Shown here: one piece after another, positions 7,677-15,466 of the stretch | Layout: each line of letters starts with the position of its first letter | Numbering within the stretch: the first letter of the stretch is position 1 | NCBI RefSeq assembly: GCF_900111645.1 | Contig: NZ_FOHQ01000001.1 | Location: 381,468-445,467 of the forward strand | Direction: 5' to 3' | DNA: 64,000 nucleotides | Origin: Methanococcoides vulcani | GTDB lineage: Archaea > Halobacteriota > Methanosarcinia > Methanosarcinales > Methanosarcinaceae | The notes under the pieces: generated by a model | Seen by the model: the letters and a program-made list of their open reading frames with translations, nothing else | What the model was told of the DNA's origin: nothing | The model's database searches: none | Position numbers and translations under genes: made by a program

Positions 7677-8765
7677 TTATATTCCTTTATTATGTGTATA
7701 TTTGTACCAGTTATAGCATGTGCCTTCCAGGCTTACCATGCAGGGTCCGACTGGATTTTTTGGCGAGCATCTTTTGCCAAAGAGTGGACATTGAGCAGGT
7801 TGGGCACGGGCTGTTAATATTTCAGCACATATACAGCCCTCCCACATCTCGTTTTGATTATTGTCAATATCTGATACTTTTTTCTCATGCTGAGCTTTTT
7901 CGTATATATCGGCATAAACATTCACAGCATCGAATTGCTCAAACTCTTTTTTTAAAGCAAGGCCGGATTTTTCGATCATGCCAATTCCTCGCCATTTGCT
8001 ATCGATCTTTTTAAAGACCAGATACATCATTTCCTGAGCCTTGAGATTGCCCTCAACATTCACACAGCGTGAATATGCGTTTTCCACACAAGACCTGCCG
8101 GATTCGATCTGGTTCTGAACCATGGCTATACCGAGTAGAACATCTAGAACTTCAAACCCTGTTACAACTATTGGAAACCCCCTTTCTGAAACGGAATTGT
8201 ATGGATATGTGCCAATAATTGTTGACACATGCCCTGGTGCCAGAAATCCGTCCACAATGGTATCTTCTGTGAGGATTTCCATTGCAGGAGGCATAAGTTT
8301 ATGGGATGTTAACATGCTGAAGTTTTCAGGAACTTCCCTCAATAATGCAGCAGCATTGGCAGGTGCAGTAGTTTCAAATCCAATTCCAAAAAATACAATA
8401 TCCAGGGTCGGATTATCTTTTGCGATCTTTACAGCATCATCGATACTGTAGACCATACGAATATCATATCCATCCGATCTAGCATCAAATAAACTTCCCC
8501 TAGTGCCCGGGACCCTCATCATATCTCCAAAGGATGCTATCACCTTTCCGGATTTTGCTAATGAAATTGCAAAATCGATGTCCTCTGCAGGCGTTACACA
8601 AACAGGACATCCAGGGCCGCTTAACAACTGAACATCTTTAGAAATTATATCGCGTATTGCATATTTTGATATTGTTCTTTCATGGGTGCCACATACATGC
8701 ATTATTCGAATAGGGGCTGCATGTTCATTAATTCTTGATATAAGCTTTTGTTCAATATTTTCCAT
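7677..8765 (-). CDS. hypD: HypD, Fe(CN)2CO assembly scaffold
   Basis: A 362-residue Fe-S scaffold protein on which the iron, two cyanides and CO of the [NiFe] site are assembled with HypC. The three signature regions are visible: CGTHE at residues 25-29, GPGCPVC with C53 and C56, and the C-terminal Cys-rich region that binds the [4Fe-4S] cluster (CPLFGKRC, then NPVGPCMVSLEGTC). The length is normal. It starts four bases after the hypC stop and touches hypA, in the middle of a tight operon. Confidence 0.97.
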   Translation of the reverse strand: MENIEQKLISRINEHAAPIRIMHVCGTHERTISKYAIRDIISKDVQLLSGPGCPVCVTPAEDIDFAISLAKSGKVIASFGDMMRVPGTRGSLFDARSDGYDIRMVYSIDDAVKIAKDNPTLDIVFFGIGFETTAPANAAALLREVPENFSMLTSHKLMPPAMEILTEDTIVDGFLAPGHVSTIIGTYPYNSVSERGFPIVVTGFEVLDVLLGIAMVQNQIESGRSCVENAYSRCVNVEGNLKAQEMMYLVFKKIDSKWRGIGMIEKSGLALKKEFEQFDAVNVYADIYEKAQHEKKVSDIDNNQNEMWEGCICAEILTARAQPAQCPLFGKRCSPKNPVGPCMVSLEGTCYNWYKYTHNKGI

Positions 8766-8769
8766 TATA

Positions 8770-9000
8770 TCAACTGGGGTCCATCAAATCTCTTAGTAAC
8801 TTAAGTATTTCTTCGCTTTCTTCATCAGAGATCAATGAGATAGCGTACCCGACATGAACAAGTGCATACTTGCCTATAAGCGATCTATCAGCCCCTCCTA
8901 TAAGATCCAGGTTGACCTTTCTCTTTATACCCCCGATATCCACAGTAGCCGTATTTTCATTCAGGATTGAAATTATTTTCCCAGGAATGGCTATGCACAT
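8770..9000 (-). CDS. hypC: HypC, hydrogenase assembly chaperone
   Basis: A 76-residue chaperone that carries the Fe(CN)2CO unit with HypD and binds the immature large subunit. It must begin Met-Cys, and MCIAIPGK is found exactly at 9000. Cys2 and His49 (ALVHVG) are the conserved ligands. An upstream in-frame ATG at 9054 would add 18 residues and bury the essential Cys2, so it is rejected. There is no ribosome binding site, and a TATA-like TTAAATAC lies about 27 bases upstream, so the transcript may be leaderless. First gene of hypCDABE. Confidence 0.95.
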   Translation of the reverse strand: MCIAIPGKIISILNENTATVDIGGIKRKVNLDLIGGADRSLIGKYALVHVGYAISLISDEESEEILKLLRDLMDPS

Positions 9001-9174
9001 ACTATAAAAGAGGGATTTTTTTGTATTTAATGTATGTTGTCTGCTTCTAATCATGTGGGTCGATATTTATATCTGGAAGCAAAATAACTACAATTATGGG
9101 ATGGGTTTTATCGATTAATTTTATGGGAGACTATCAGGATCCATTTTCACAATCATTCAAACTGAGATGGTCAT
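9001..9174. promoter_or_regulatory. Divergent promoter region, hyp operon / hydrogenase operon
   Basis: For the minus-strand hyp operon, CATTAAATACAA (9032-9021) would put transcription start at about the hypC ATG. For the plus-strand hydrogenase operon the best TATA box is TATTTATAT at 9064-9072, giving a leader of roughly 80 bases to TTG 9175. That leader contains a 35-codon open frame (ATG 9096 to TAA 9203) that overlaps the hydrogenase start; I cannot say whether it is translated. The shared region suggests co-regulation of enzyme and maturation genes. Confidence 0.55.
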
Positions 9175-10236
9175 TTGATTTCAGGAAATACAAATTCAAG
9201 TAATAGTGTCAAAGATTTTGATTTTCTCAGGATGGACTGGCACAAGTTCCTTGAGGCTACAAGATCAACCGGGGTGTTCGATCTTCTGGAGTCCTACAAG
9301 AAAGATACACTGTAGGCTCATGACTTTCCGAAGACCCGGGTCTTCTGGATCCAGGGTGCCCAATGTACAGGATGTTCTGAATCTTTATTGAATGCTGCCA
9401 ATCCGGCGATCATTAAAGCATTTGAAATACTCAACATCGATCTGGAATGTCACGAAGCATTCCTTGCACAGCAAGGTCTATTTGTCGATGGGGAATCTGT
9501 CAACACATCAGAACTTAATTCAGAGATCTTGATCGATGAGATAAGTGAAAAGGGCGACTATATTCTGGTTGTTGAGGGGGCAATTGCAAACGGTCCTGAA
9601 GGTTCGGGAAGATATTGCATGGCTGGAGGCTGTACCTGCAAGGAAATGTTCAAAAAAGCAGCTCAAAATGCTAATTTGATAATAGCTGTAGGCACGTGCG
9701 CTGCATACGGCGGTATTAACTCAGCCAGTAGCGATATAGTTGATCTGCTGGACTTCAGGGGTGTTGCTTTTACGAAGAAAGATCCATCTAAAGGAATGCT
9801 AAAGGTTCTTGGGATAGATAAACCTGTGATCAATATTCCAGGCTGTCCGGCCCATCCTGACTGGATAATATTTACATTAAGTGCATTGATATCCGGTAAT
9901 ATCAAGGTACCAGAAGATCTGCCTGAAGTACTGGATGAATTTGGCAGGCCAAAGGTGTTCTATCCGCCAAATTATACAGTTCATAAAGACTGCCCTCGTT
10001 ATGTATTTTTCAAAAAAGGGGAATTTGACAGTCATTTGGGGGGAGATAAATGCCTGTTGAAACTAGGCTGCAGGGCTCCATCTGCACATGCTGATTGCAC
10101 ACTGCGTAAATGGAATGACGGACATAGTTATTGTGTTCAGGCGGGTTCTCCATGTATTGCATGTATAGAACCGGATTTTCCTGACAACGCAAGACCTCTG
10201 TATTCAATTAGTATAAAAAAGAAAGAGGAGGATTGA
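9175..10236 (+). CDS. [NiFe] hydrogenase small subunit (Vht/Vho-like) with in-frame TAG codon
   Basis: This subunit carries the Fe-S clusters that take electrons from the [NiFe] site. Reading through TAG at 9313-9315 (residue 47) gives 353 residues. The motifs after it are CTGCSE (proximal cluster), GTCAAYGG, PGCPAHPDW, VHKDCPR, and a run of Cys ending CVQAGSPCIACIEPDFPD. All cluster ligands appear present. No ATG, GTG or TTG lies between the TAG and TTG 9388, which is already past CTGC, so an active protein needs UAG decoded. The N-terminus aligns with Vht-type leaders (FLRMDWHKFLEA), but the twin-arginine pair is replaced by WH, the hydrophobic core is gone and the C-terminal anchor is missing. 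The TTG start is chosen by alignment. The large subunit follows. Confidence 0.85.
9313..9315 (+). other. In-frame TAG, candidate pyrrolysine codon 47 of the hydrogenase small subunit
   Basis: The codon context is ACA CTG TAG GCT CAT. The frame is open for 46 codons before it and 306 after it, and conserved hydrogenase sequence resumes 13 codons downstream. It sits in the former signal-peptide region, just before the mature domain. Confidence 0.7.
9328..9348 (+). other. Stem-loop 12 bases downstream of the hydrogenase TAG
   Basis: GAAGACCCGGGTCTTC at 9330-9345 is a perfect 16-base palindrome, and CC / GG flank it with one unpaired T. A second short palindrome, CTGGATCCAG (9345-9354), abuts it. 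The position after an in-frame UAG recalls the PYLIS-type structures proposed for methylamine methyltransferase mRNAs. A role here is inference only. Confidence 0.45.
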
Positions 10237-10238
10237 AA

Positions 10239-12026
10239 ATGGTTCGCGTAACAGTTGATCCCCTTACAAGAGTCGTAGGACCCTTAAGGTTGGATACTGA
10301 GGTGAATGAAGAAGGTATTATAACGCAAGCCAGAAGTTCCAATATGATCTTTAGGGGGTTTGAACGTATATTTCAAAATCAGGACCCAAGAGATTCCGTA
10401 CTACTCTCTCAGAGGATCTGTGGCGTATGCCCGGTAGCACACTCTATGGCTTCAGTTAATGCACTTGACGAGTTATTTGGTGTTGCGCAGTCTGTTCCAA
10501 AAGATGCACTTGTTTCAAGAAATATTAATCAGGGCTTGAATACGATTGCAAACCATATGCTTCATGTCAATATTCTATGGGGTCCAGACCTTGCAAATCC
10601 TGCATACGGTAATGTATTATCAACTTTTGGTGATATGGGAGGTGCGATATGGAAAGAATTGCTGGGAAGATTTGCACCAATCAGCTATAAAATCGATGGC
10701 GCAGCTATTCCGCCGGGGAGCTCATATGTTGATGTCATTCCGGTGAAGAAAAAAATACATGACGCCTGTGCTGTAATTGGTGGTAAAATGCCCCATCAGA
10801 CTGTAACCTATCCTGGGGGAGTTACAAACAAGCCAACAGCTTCAGACATTAATAGCCTGTCATCGATCATATCAGATGTCATCAATTTCTTTAATAGCCA
10901 TACCATAGGCGTACCTTTTGAGTTTTGGGTTGAGAATACTTACATGGCAACTTCGCCAAAGAAGGCAGTAAACTTCTTTATTGAACATCTTAATGAAATA
11001 ACTGAAAAGTCGCTTAAGACAAATGATCTTTCACGTTCAAGCGGATGGGGGGATGTAGAGCTCTATGCCGCGTTTGGTTCAGAACTGATTGGTGAAAGAT
11101 TGCTAGGACTTCCTATTAGTCTCAAACACGATAAAATGGGCGGCTACCGTGATCTTTCAAAAATAGGATTCCTTTCATATGGTGGATTCTATAATGTGGA
11201 GCATGAAGGTTATGATCCAACAAGCCCTTCTGGTGATCGCTTCCAGACCTCTGGTTTTATGAGCAGTTCATTTGAGTATCATAAATTCGATGCAAATAAG
11301 GTCACAGAAAGCGTTAAACATGCTTTCTATAAAGGTGATGATAGTAACAAGCACCCATACGATGGAGTTACCGAACCTTACAGTGATCCCAATTTGATCA
11401 ATTATCAGGATTCACCTGATGATAAATATACATGGTCTAAAGCTCCACGTTATGGTGGTATCCCATGTGAAGTGGGTCCACTATCTCGTTTACTTATAAT
11501 GAAAGAGCCACTGGTTATGGGTCTTGTAAACATGTTCCAGGACAATGGATATTCTCCTTTTAACAGTTTTACCAGAATGATAGCACGCATGCAGGAAATG
11601 TTTGTTATTACTAATGAACTGATCAAGTGGATCAAAATAGACCTTGATCCAAATGGAAAATTCCATGTGGATATTGATCTGTCAATGGCTAAGGATTCCA
11701 GAGGAATTGGTCTTTGGGAAGCTCCTCGCGGTGCATTGGGACATTGGGTTATAACCGATAGCAATTCTAAAGTTGCCAATTACCAGATAGTTACACCAAG
11801 TTCCTGGAATCTGAGTCCAAGGGATAGTGAAGGAGTGCCAGGTCCTCTTGAACAGGCACTTGTGGGGTCCAGAATATCCGCAGTTGAAAACTGGCTTGGG
11901 GTTGATTTCAGTAATCCGACTGGTATTTTACATGTGGGAAGGTCTTATGATCCCTGTGTTACATGTGCTGTTCACACCATAGATCTAACAGGGAAAAATT
12001 CCCCTGGTACAATAAGACTTGTGTAA
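10239..12026 (+). CDS. [NiFe] hydrogenase large subunit (Vht/Vho-like)
   Basis: A 595-residue catalytic subunit. The L1 motif RICGVCPVAH gives C61, C64 and H68, and the L2 motif DPCVTCAVH gives C573, C576 and H579, so all four nickel-ligand cysteines are intact. A 16-residue tail (TIDLTGKNSPGTIRLV) after H579 is the peptide normally removed by the maturation protease, which is encoded next door. The sequence resembles methanophenazine-reducing hydrogenases of Methanosarcina. It starts two bases after the small-subunit stop, with GAGGAGGATTGA as ribosome binding site. No cytochrome b gene follows, unlike vht/vho operons. Intact catalytic residues argue against a decaying gene. Confidence 0.93.
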   Translation: MVRVTVDPLTRVVGPLRLDTEVNEEGIITQARSSNMIFRGFERIFQNQDPRDSVLLSQRICGVCPVAHSMASVNALDELFGVAQSVPKDALVSRNINQGLNTIANHMLHVNILWGPDLANPAYGNVLSTFGDMGGAIWKELLGRFAPISYKIDGAAIPPGSSYVDVIPVKKKIHDACAVIGGKMPHQTVTYPGGVTNKPTASDINSLSSIISDVINFFNSHTIGVPFEFWVENTYMATSPKKAVNFFIEHLNEITEKSLKTNDLSRSSGWGDVELYAAFGSELIGERLLGLPISLKHDKMGGYRDLSKIGFLSYGGFYNVEHEGYDPTSPSGDRFQTSGFMSSSFEYHKFDANKVTESVKHAFYKGDDSNKHPYDGVTEPYSDPNLINYQDSPDDKYTWSKAPRYGGIPCEVGPLSRLLIMKEPLVMGLVNMFQDNGYSPFNSFTRMIARMQEMFVITNELIKWIKIDLDPNGKFHVDIDLSMAKDSRGIGLWEAPRGALGHWVITDSNSKVANYQIVTPSSWNLSPRDSEGVPGPLEQALVGSRISAVENWLGVDFSNPTGILHVGRSYDPCVTCAVHTIDLTGKNSPGTIRLV

Positions 12027-12073
12027 GAATATTAGAATTCATCAAATAATCCGAATATTTGCCGGGGACCTAA

Positions 12074-12568
12074 ATGCCTGAATTAAATCCATCTGTTCGC
12101 ATAATCGGATGTGGAAATACTTTAATGGGGGACGATGCTGTTGGCGTAAGGATTGTCGAGGCTCTCAAAAAAATGGAACTTGAACCTTTGGAGGGTATTG
12201 ATATTCTGGATGCTGGTGTATGTGGACTGGATATCCTGAACCTGCTGGAAGGTGTTGATAAGGTCATTATTGTTGATTCAATAATTGGTAATACGAAAAA
12301 AGGTTCAATTCTTCGTTTTGAGGGTGAGGATCTTTTGAATAAAGACTATGAACATGGTGGAATATTTTCCGCTCATGATATATGTATATCTGATGTCTTG
12401 GTCATTGGAAAACATGTACAGGACCTTCCTGAGATCCTCGTTTTTGGGATAGAGATTGGTGGCATAAAGGAAGAGCTATCAATGGATCTTAGTCTGGAGA
12501 CTCTTGCTGCAGTGGATAGGGTAATTCCGTATATTATTGAGGAAATAGTCGGAACATCTCAAGACTAA
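12074..12568 (+). CDS. Hydrogenase maturation endopeptidase (HyaD/HycI family, VhtD-like)
   Basis: A 164-residue protease that clips the C-terminal tail of the nickel-loaded large subunit. The family motif GCGNTLMGDDAVGVR is at residues 12-26 and carries a nickel-sensing acid (D21). The other expected metal ligands are D68 (VIIVDSI) and H101 (SAHDIC). It lies 47 bases after the large subunit and starts behind GGGGACC. Its target is very probably that subunit. Confidence 0.92.
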   Translation: MPELNPSVRIIGCGNTLMGDDAVGVRIVEALKKMELEPLEGIDILDAGVCGLDILNLLEGVDKVIIVDSIIGNTKKGSILRFEGEDLLNKDYEHGGIFSAHDICISDVLVIGKHVQDLPEILVFGIEIGGIKEELSMDLSLETLAAVDRVIPYIIEEIVGTSQD

Positions 12569-12596
12569 AACACTGAACGTGTTTCTACGAGGCCCA

Positions 12597-12605
12597 TTTA
12601 TATTA
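12597..12605 (+). promoter_or_regulatory. TATA box for hypF
   Basis: TTTATATTA is centred about 27 bases before the hypF ATG at 12628, the usual archaeal distance to a transcription start. This suggests a separate, nearly leaderless hypF transcript. CAGGTAC before the ATG is only a weak ribosome binding site. Confidence 0.5.
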
Positions 12606-12627
12606 TTTTGAACCAGGTACATTAAAT

Positions 12628-14904
12628 ATGCAAATTCAATGCAGAATGATCAATGTTAGCGGGGTAGTACAGGGTGTTGGCTTTCGCCCATTCATATATC
12701 ATATTGCGATAGAGAATGGACTCTGCGGTTACGTGAAAAATGCAGGGAATGACGTAGAAATAGTCACAGAAGGGGAAAAAGAAGATATCGACCGATTTCT
12801 CCACGACCTTTATTTTAAAAAGCCACCGCTATCACTTATCGATCAAATCAAAACAAACGTTTTTCGTGTATCAGGCTTTTCCGATTTCTCGATACTTACC
12901 AGTGAACAGGATGAAACTGCCAACTCCATTATCCCACCTGACAGTGCAATCTGTTCCGATTGCCTTCGGGACATGTACGATAGCAAAGACAGGCACTATC
13001 ATTACCCTTTTACATCCTGTACGAACTGTGGTCCGAGATATTCTCTGGTAAGCTCTCTTCCTTTTGATCGGGAAAATACTAGTATGCTTGAATTCCCGAT
13101 GTGCTCGGAATGCAGCCTTGACTACAAAATGTCTTCTGATAAAAGATTTCATGCACAGACCATGTGTTGTCCAAATTGTGGCCCTGTCCTTTCACTTACC
13201 AATGGAAACTGTGATGTTCTTGCATCCGGACATGATGCCATTATCAAATGTGCTGAACTCATAGATGGGGAATCAATTGTTGCAGTCAAAGGATATAGTG
13301 GATTCCATCTTGTATGTAATGCTACTTCAGACAGAGCGACCCTAAAACTCAGGAATGCCCTTAACCGTCCTGCACAGCCTTTTGCAGTGATGGCAAAAGA
13401 TGTTGAAACGGTATGTTCTTTTGCCAGTATCAATGCAGATGAAAGTTCCCTATTGCTCAGCAGGCAGCGTCCAATAGTTGTTCTGGACAAGAGTGATGAG
13501 TTTCCTCTATCTGAGCAGATAACTCCGGATCTTCATAATATAGGGGTAATGATACCATATTCAGGTACACACCACCTTCTTTTTGACAATAGTGATGCAG
13601 ATGTTTACGTAATGACATCTGCAAATCTTCCAGGTCTGCCAATGGTGATTGATAATGAGGAAGCATTGTCACATCTTGATAAGATAGCAGATTATTATCT
13701 ACTCCATAACTATGCGATCAAGAATAGGATCGATGACACGGTAATCAGAATCGTTAATGGAAGAATGGCTTTTATAAGGCGCTCACGCGGGTTTGTGCCT
13801 GAGAGGATAGAACTTCCATTTTCAATAGAGCCGGCGATTGGTGTGGGTCCTGAACTAAATACTACTGTAACGATTGCAAAAAAGAACAGTGCATATATTT
13901 CACAATATATTGGGAACACACGGCACTTTGAAACAGATCAGTATCACAAGCAGGTTGTTTTGAATTTAGAACAATTGACAAAAATTACGCCCAGGTTATG
14001 GGGTTGTGACTTGCATCCAGAATTTAATACCACCCGTTTCGCACAGGATATAGGTGGAGAGGGCACGGTTTTCGTGCAACATCATCATGCACACATCGTA
14101 TCGCTTATGGTGGACAACTTTTTGCCAGTTGATTCGAGGATAATCGGAATTGCTCTTGACGGATCAGGTTACGGGGAAAATGGAACCATATGGGGAGGGG
14201 AGGTCCTGGAAGCTACATATTCTGGTTATGAAAGAACTGCCCATCTTATGGAACAACCTATGCCTGGTGGGGATATGGCTGCAACTTATCCGTCACGTAT
14301 GCTTCTGGGAATGCTACATGATGCTCTTGAGCCGAAAGAATTGAGAGAACTACCTCTTTATTTTAAGTATGGTGAATCAGAACGTGACATTGTATTGGAT
14401 CAACTGGAAAAAGGTATAAACCTGGTTAAAACAAGTAGTGCCGCGCGTGTACTTGATAGTGCAGCAGCACTTCTTTGGATCTCACATTATCGCAGTTACC
14501 AGGGTGAGCCCGCAATGAAGTTGGAATCTGTTGCAAAAAAGAGTATTCATAATATAGATTTACCTGTTGTATGTAAACGAGGCGTGCTTGACACCACTAG
14601 TTTACTATATGAACTTTATGAAAGGATTGATACACATGCAGTTTGTGATCTGGCATACTCTATAGAAGATGCACTTGCACGTGGGGTTGCAGAACTTGCC
14701 ATTTCATCTGCCAAAAAACGGAATATTGATGTTATAGGACTTAGTGGGGGAGTTGCATACAATGAACATATAACAGGACGCATCAGTGAAGCTGTTAAAG
14801 ATGCAGGATTTGAATTTATTACACATAAGAAAATTCCCTGTGGCGATGGCGGGGTATCTTTGGGACAAGTGATGGTTGCAGGGGATTCTGAAGGAATTTC
14901 TTGA
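12628..14904 (+). CDS. hypF: HypF, carbamoyltransferase for hydrogenase cyanide ligands
   Basis: A 758-residue enzyme that makes carbamoyl-AMP from carbamoyl phosphate and transfers the carbamoyl group to HypE. Domains in order: acylphosphatase-like (VQGVGFRPF, residues 14-22), two zinc-finger units with four CxxC pairs (C109/C112, C131/C134, C159/C162, C181/C184), a YrdC-like domain (about 200-385), and a Kae1-like domain holding the metal motif HHHAH and ending in SGGVAYNEH. Length and order are standard. It lies outside the hypCDABE operon, downstream of the hydrogenase genes, and completes the maturation set except for general metal supply. Confidence 0.96.
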   Translation: MQIQCRMINVSGVVQGVGFRPFIYHIAIENGLCGYVKNAGNDVEIVTEGEKEDIDRFLHDLYFKKPPLSLIDQIKTNVFRVSGFSDFSILTSEQDETANSIIPPDSAICSDCLRDMYDSKDRHYHYPFTSCTNCGPRYSLVSSLPFDRENTSMLEFPMCSECSLDYKMSSDKRFHAQTMCCPNCGPVLSLTNGNCDVLASGHDAIIKCAELIDGESIVAVKGYSGFHLVCNATSDRATLKLRNALNRPAQPFAVMAKDVETVCSFASINADESSLLLSRQRPIVVLDKSDEFPLSEQITPDLHNIGVMIPYSGTHHLLFDNSDADVYVMTSANLPGLPMVIDNEEALSHLDKIADYYLLHNYAIKNRIDDTVIRIVNGRMAFIRRSRGFVPERIELPFSIEPAIGVGPELNTTVTIAKKNSAYISQYIGNTRHFETDQYHKQVVLNLEQLTKITPRLWGCDLHPEFNTTRFAQDIGGEGTVFVQHHHAHIVSLMVDNFLPVDSRIIGIALDGSGYGENGTIWGGEVLEATYSGYERTAHLMEQPMPGGDMAATYPSRMLLGMLHDALEPKELRELPLYFKYGESERDIVLDQLEKGINLVKTSSAARVLDSAAALLWISHYRSYQGEPAMKLESVAKKSIHNIDLPVVCKRGVLDTTSLLYELYERIDTHAVCDLAYSIEDALARGVAELAISSAKKRNIDVIGLSGGVAYNEHITGRISEAVKDAGFEFITHKKIPCGDGGVSLGQVMVAGDSEGIS

Positions 14905-15020
14905 AAACATCAATAGCATTAGATACTGAAAAACAGGTAATTCTTGCATTTAAAATCACTCAAAGTCCTGTGCATGACATCAAACATGCTGAAACATTAC
15001 TAAAACAATGTATTGGATAA
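14904..15020 (+). pseudogene. Transposase fragment (DDE, middle part)
   Basis: Directly after hypF, an open frame reads SIALDTEKQVILAFKITQSP and continues VHDIKHAETLLKQC before TAA at 15018. This resembles the strand around the first catalytic Asp of IS5/IS4-like transposases (SIxxDTxxQVIxxxKIxxSxxHDxKHA). No start-to-end gene remains. It lies between hypF and the right palindromic element. The assignment is by pattern, not by search. Confidence 0.6.
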
Positions 15021-15043
15021 AGAAGACTGATTATTATTTCATA

Positions 15044-15122
15044 GAGAATTCCGATAAACCTATTCAACCGAAGCAATATATTATAAATTTTGCTTCTGTT
15101 GTAGGGGTTTATCGGAATTCTC
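15044..15122. repeat. Palindromic element, right copy (MITE-like)
   Basis: A 17-bp perfect inverted repeat, GAGAATTCCGATAAACC at 15044-15060 with its complement at 15106-15122, encloses 45 bases. Inside it the AAGCAA / TTGCTT and ATTATAA / TTATAAAT stretches add further imperfect pairing. The ends match the element at 5232-5352, but this copy is about 40 bases shorter. Together the two copies bracket the hydrogenase module. Confidence 0.8.
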
Positions 15123-15280
15123 ATTAATAAAAAAATGATTGCCAGATTTGAGAATGAATCTGATTTTATATCCATTTGCAACAGTCAATTACCAAATATT
15201 GATTGATGGGGCATTTTTACCATCGAAGATAAAGTCCTATGGAATTATTTTTTAATTTTAATGCTTACGCGAAAGGAAAC

Positions 15281-15466
15281 AAATATAAACACATACATCA
15301 AGAGGATGGATGCAAAGATTATTGATATTATATAATTGTGAAAAACGTTTACTGTGTAAACAAAGTTTGGGTATTAGCCCAACCATATCACACAATAATC
15401 TAATGATCGCATGAAGTCTGCATAGCATGCAGGAGCCTGCTAAAAAAACATTTGGTGTTCATTTAC
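15281..15466 (+). promoter_or_regulatory. Promoter and structured leader of the heme operon
   Basis: A purine-rich BRE-like GCGAAAGGAAAC is followed by the TATA box AAATATAAA (15281-15289), which predicts a start near 15313 and a leader of about 150 bases. In it I see three short hairpins: GTTTAC-TGT-GTAAAC (15347-15361), TTGGG-CCCAA (15367-15382) and GCAGG-AG-CCTGC (15429-15440). GGTG before ATG 15467 is the ribosome binding site. The stretch 15123-15280 holds nothing else I can support. Confidence 0.5.

Noticed and set aside
8770-9054. Longer HypC starting at 9054
   Set aside because: HypC needs Cys as its second residue. The start at 9000 gives MCIAIPGK, so the 18 extra residues would destroy function.
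9096-9203. 35-codon frame in the hydrogenase leader as a gene
   Set aside because: It overlaps the hydrogenase N-terminus in another frame and has no clear ribosome binding site. It is mentioned only as part of the leader.
9388-10236. Hydrogenase small subunit starting at TTG 9388
   Set aside because: That start omits CTGC of the proximal cluster and 71 conserved-frame codons, so it could not make a working subunit.
5232-15122. The two matching repeats as part of a CRISPR array
   Set aside because: There are only two copies 10 kb apart, each an internal inverted repeat, with no spacers and no cas genes.
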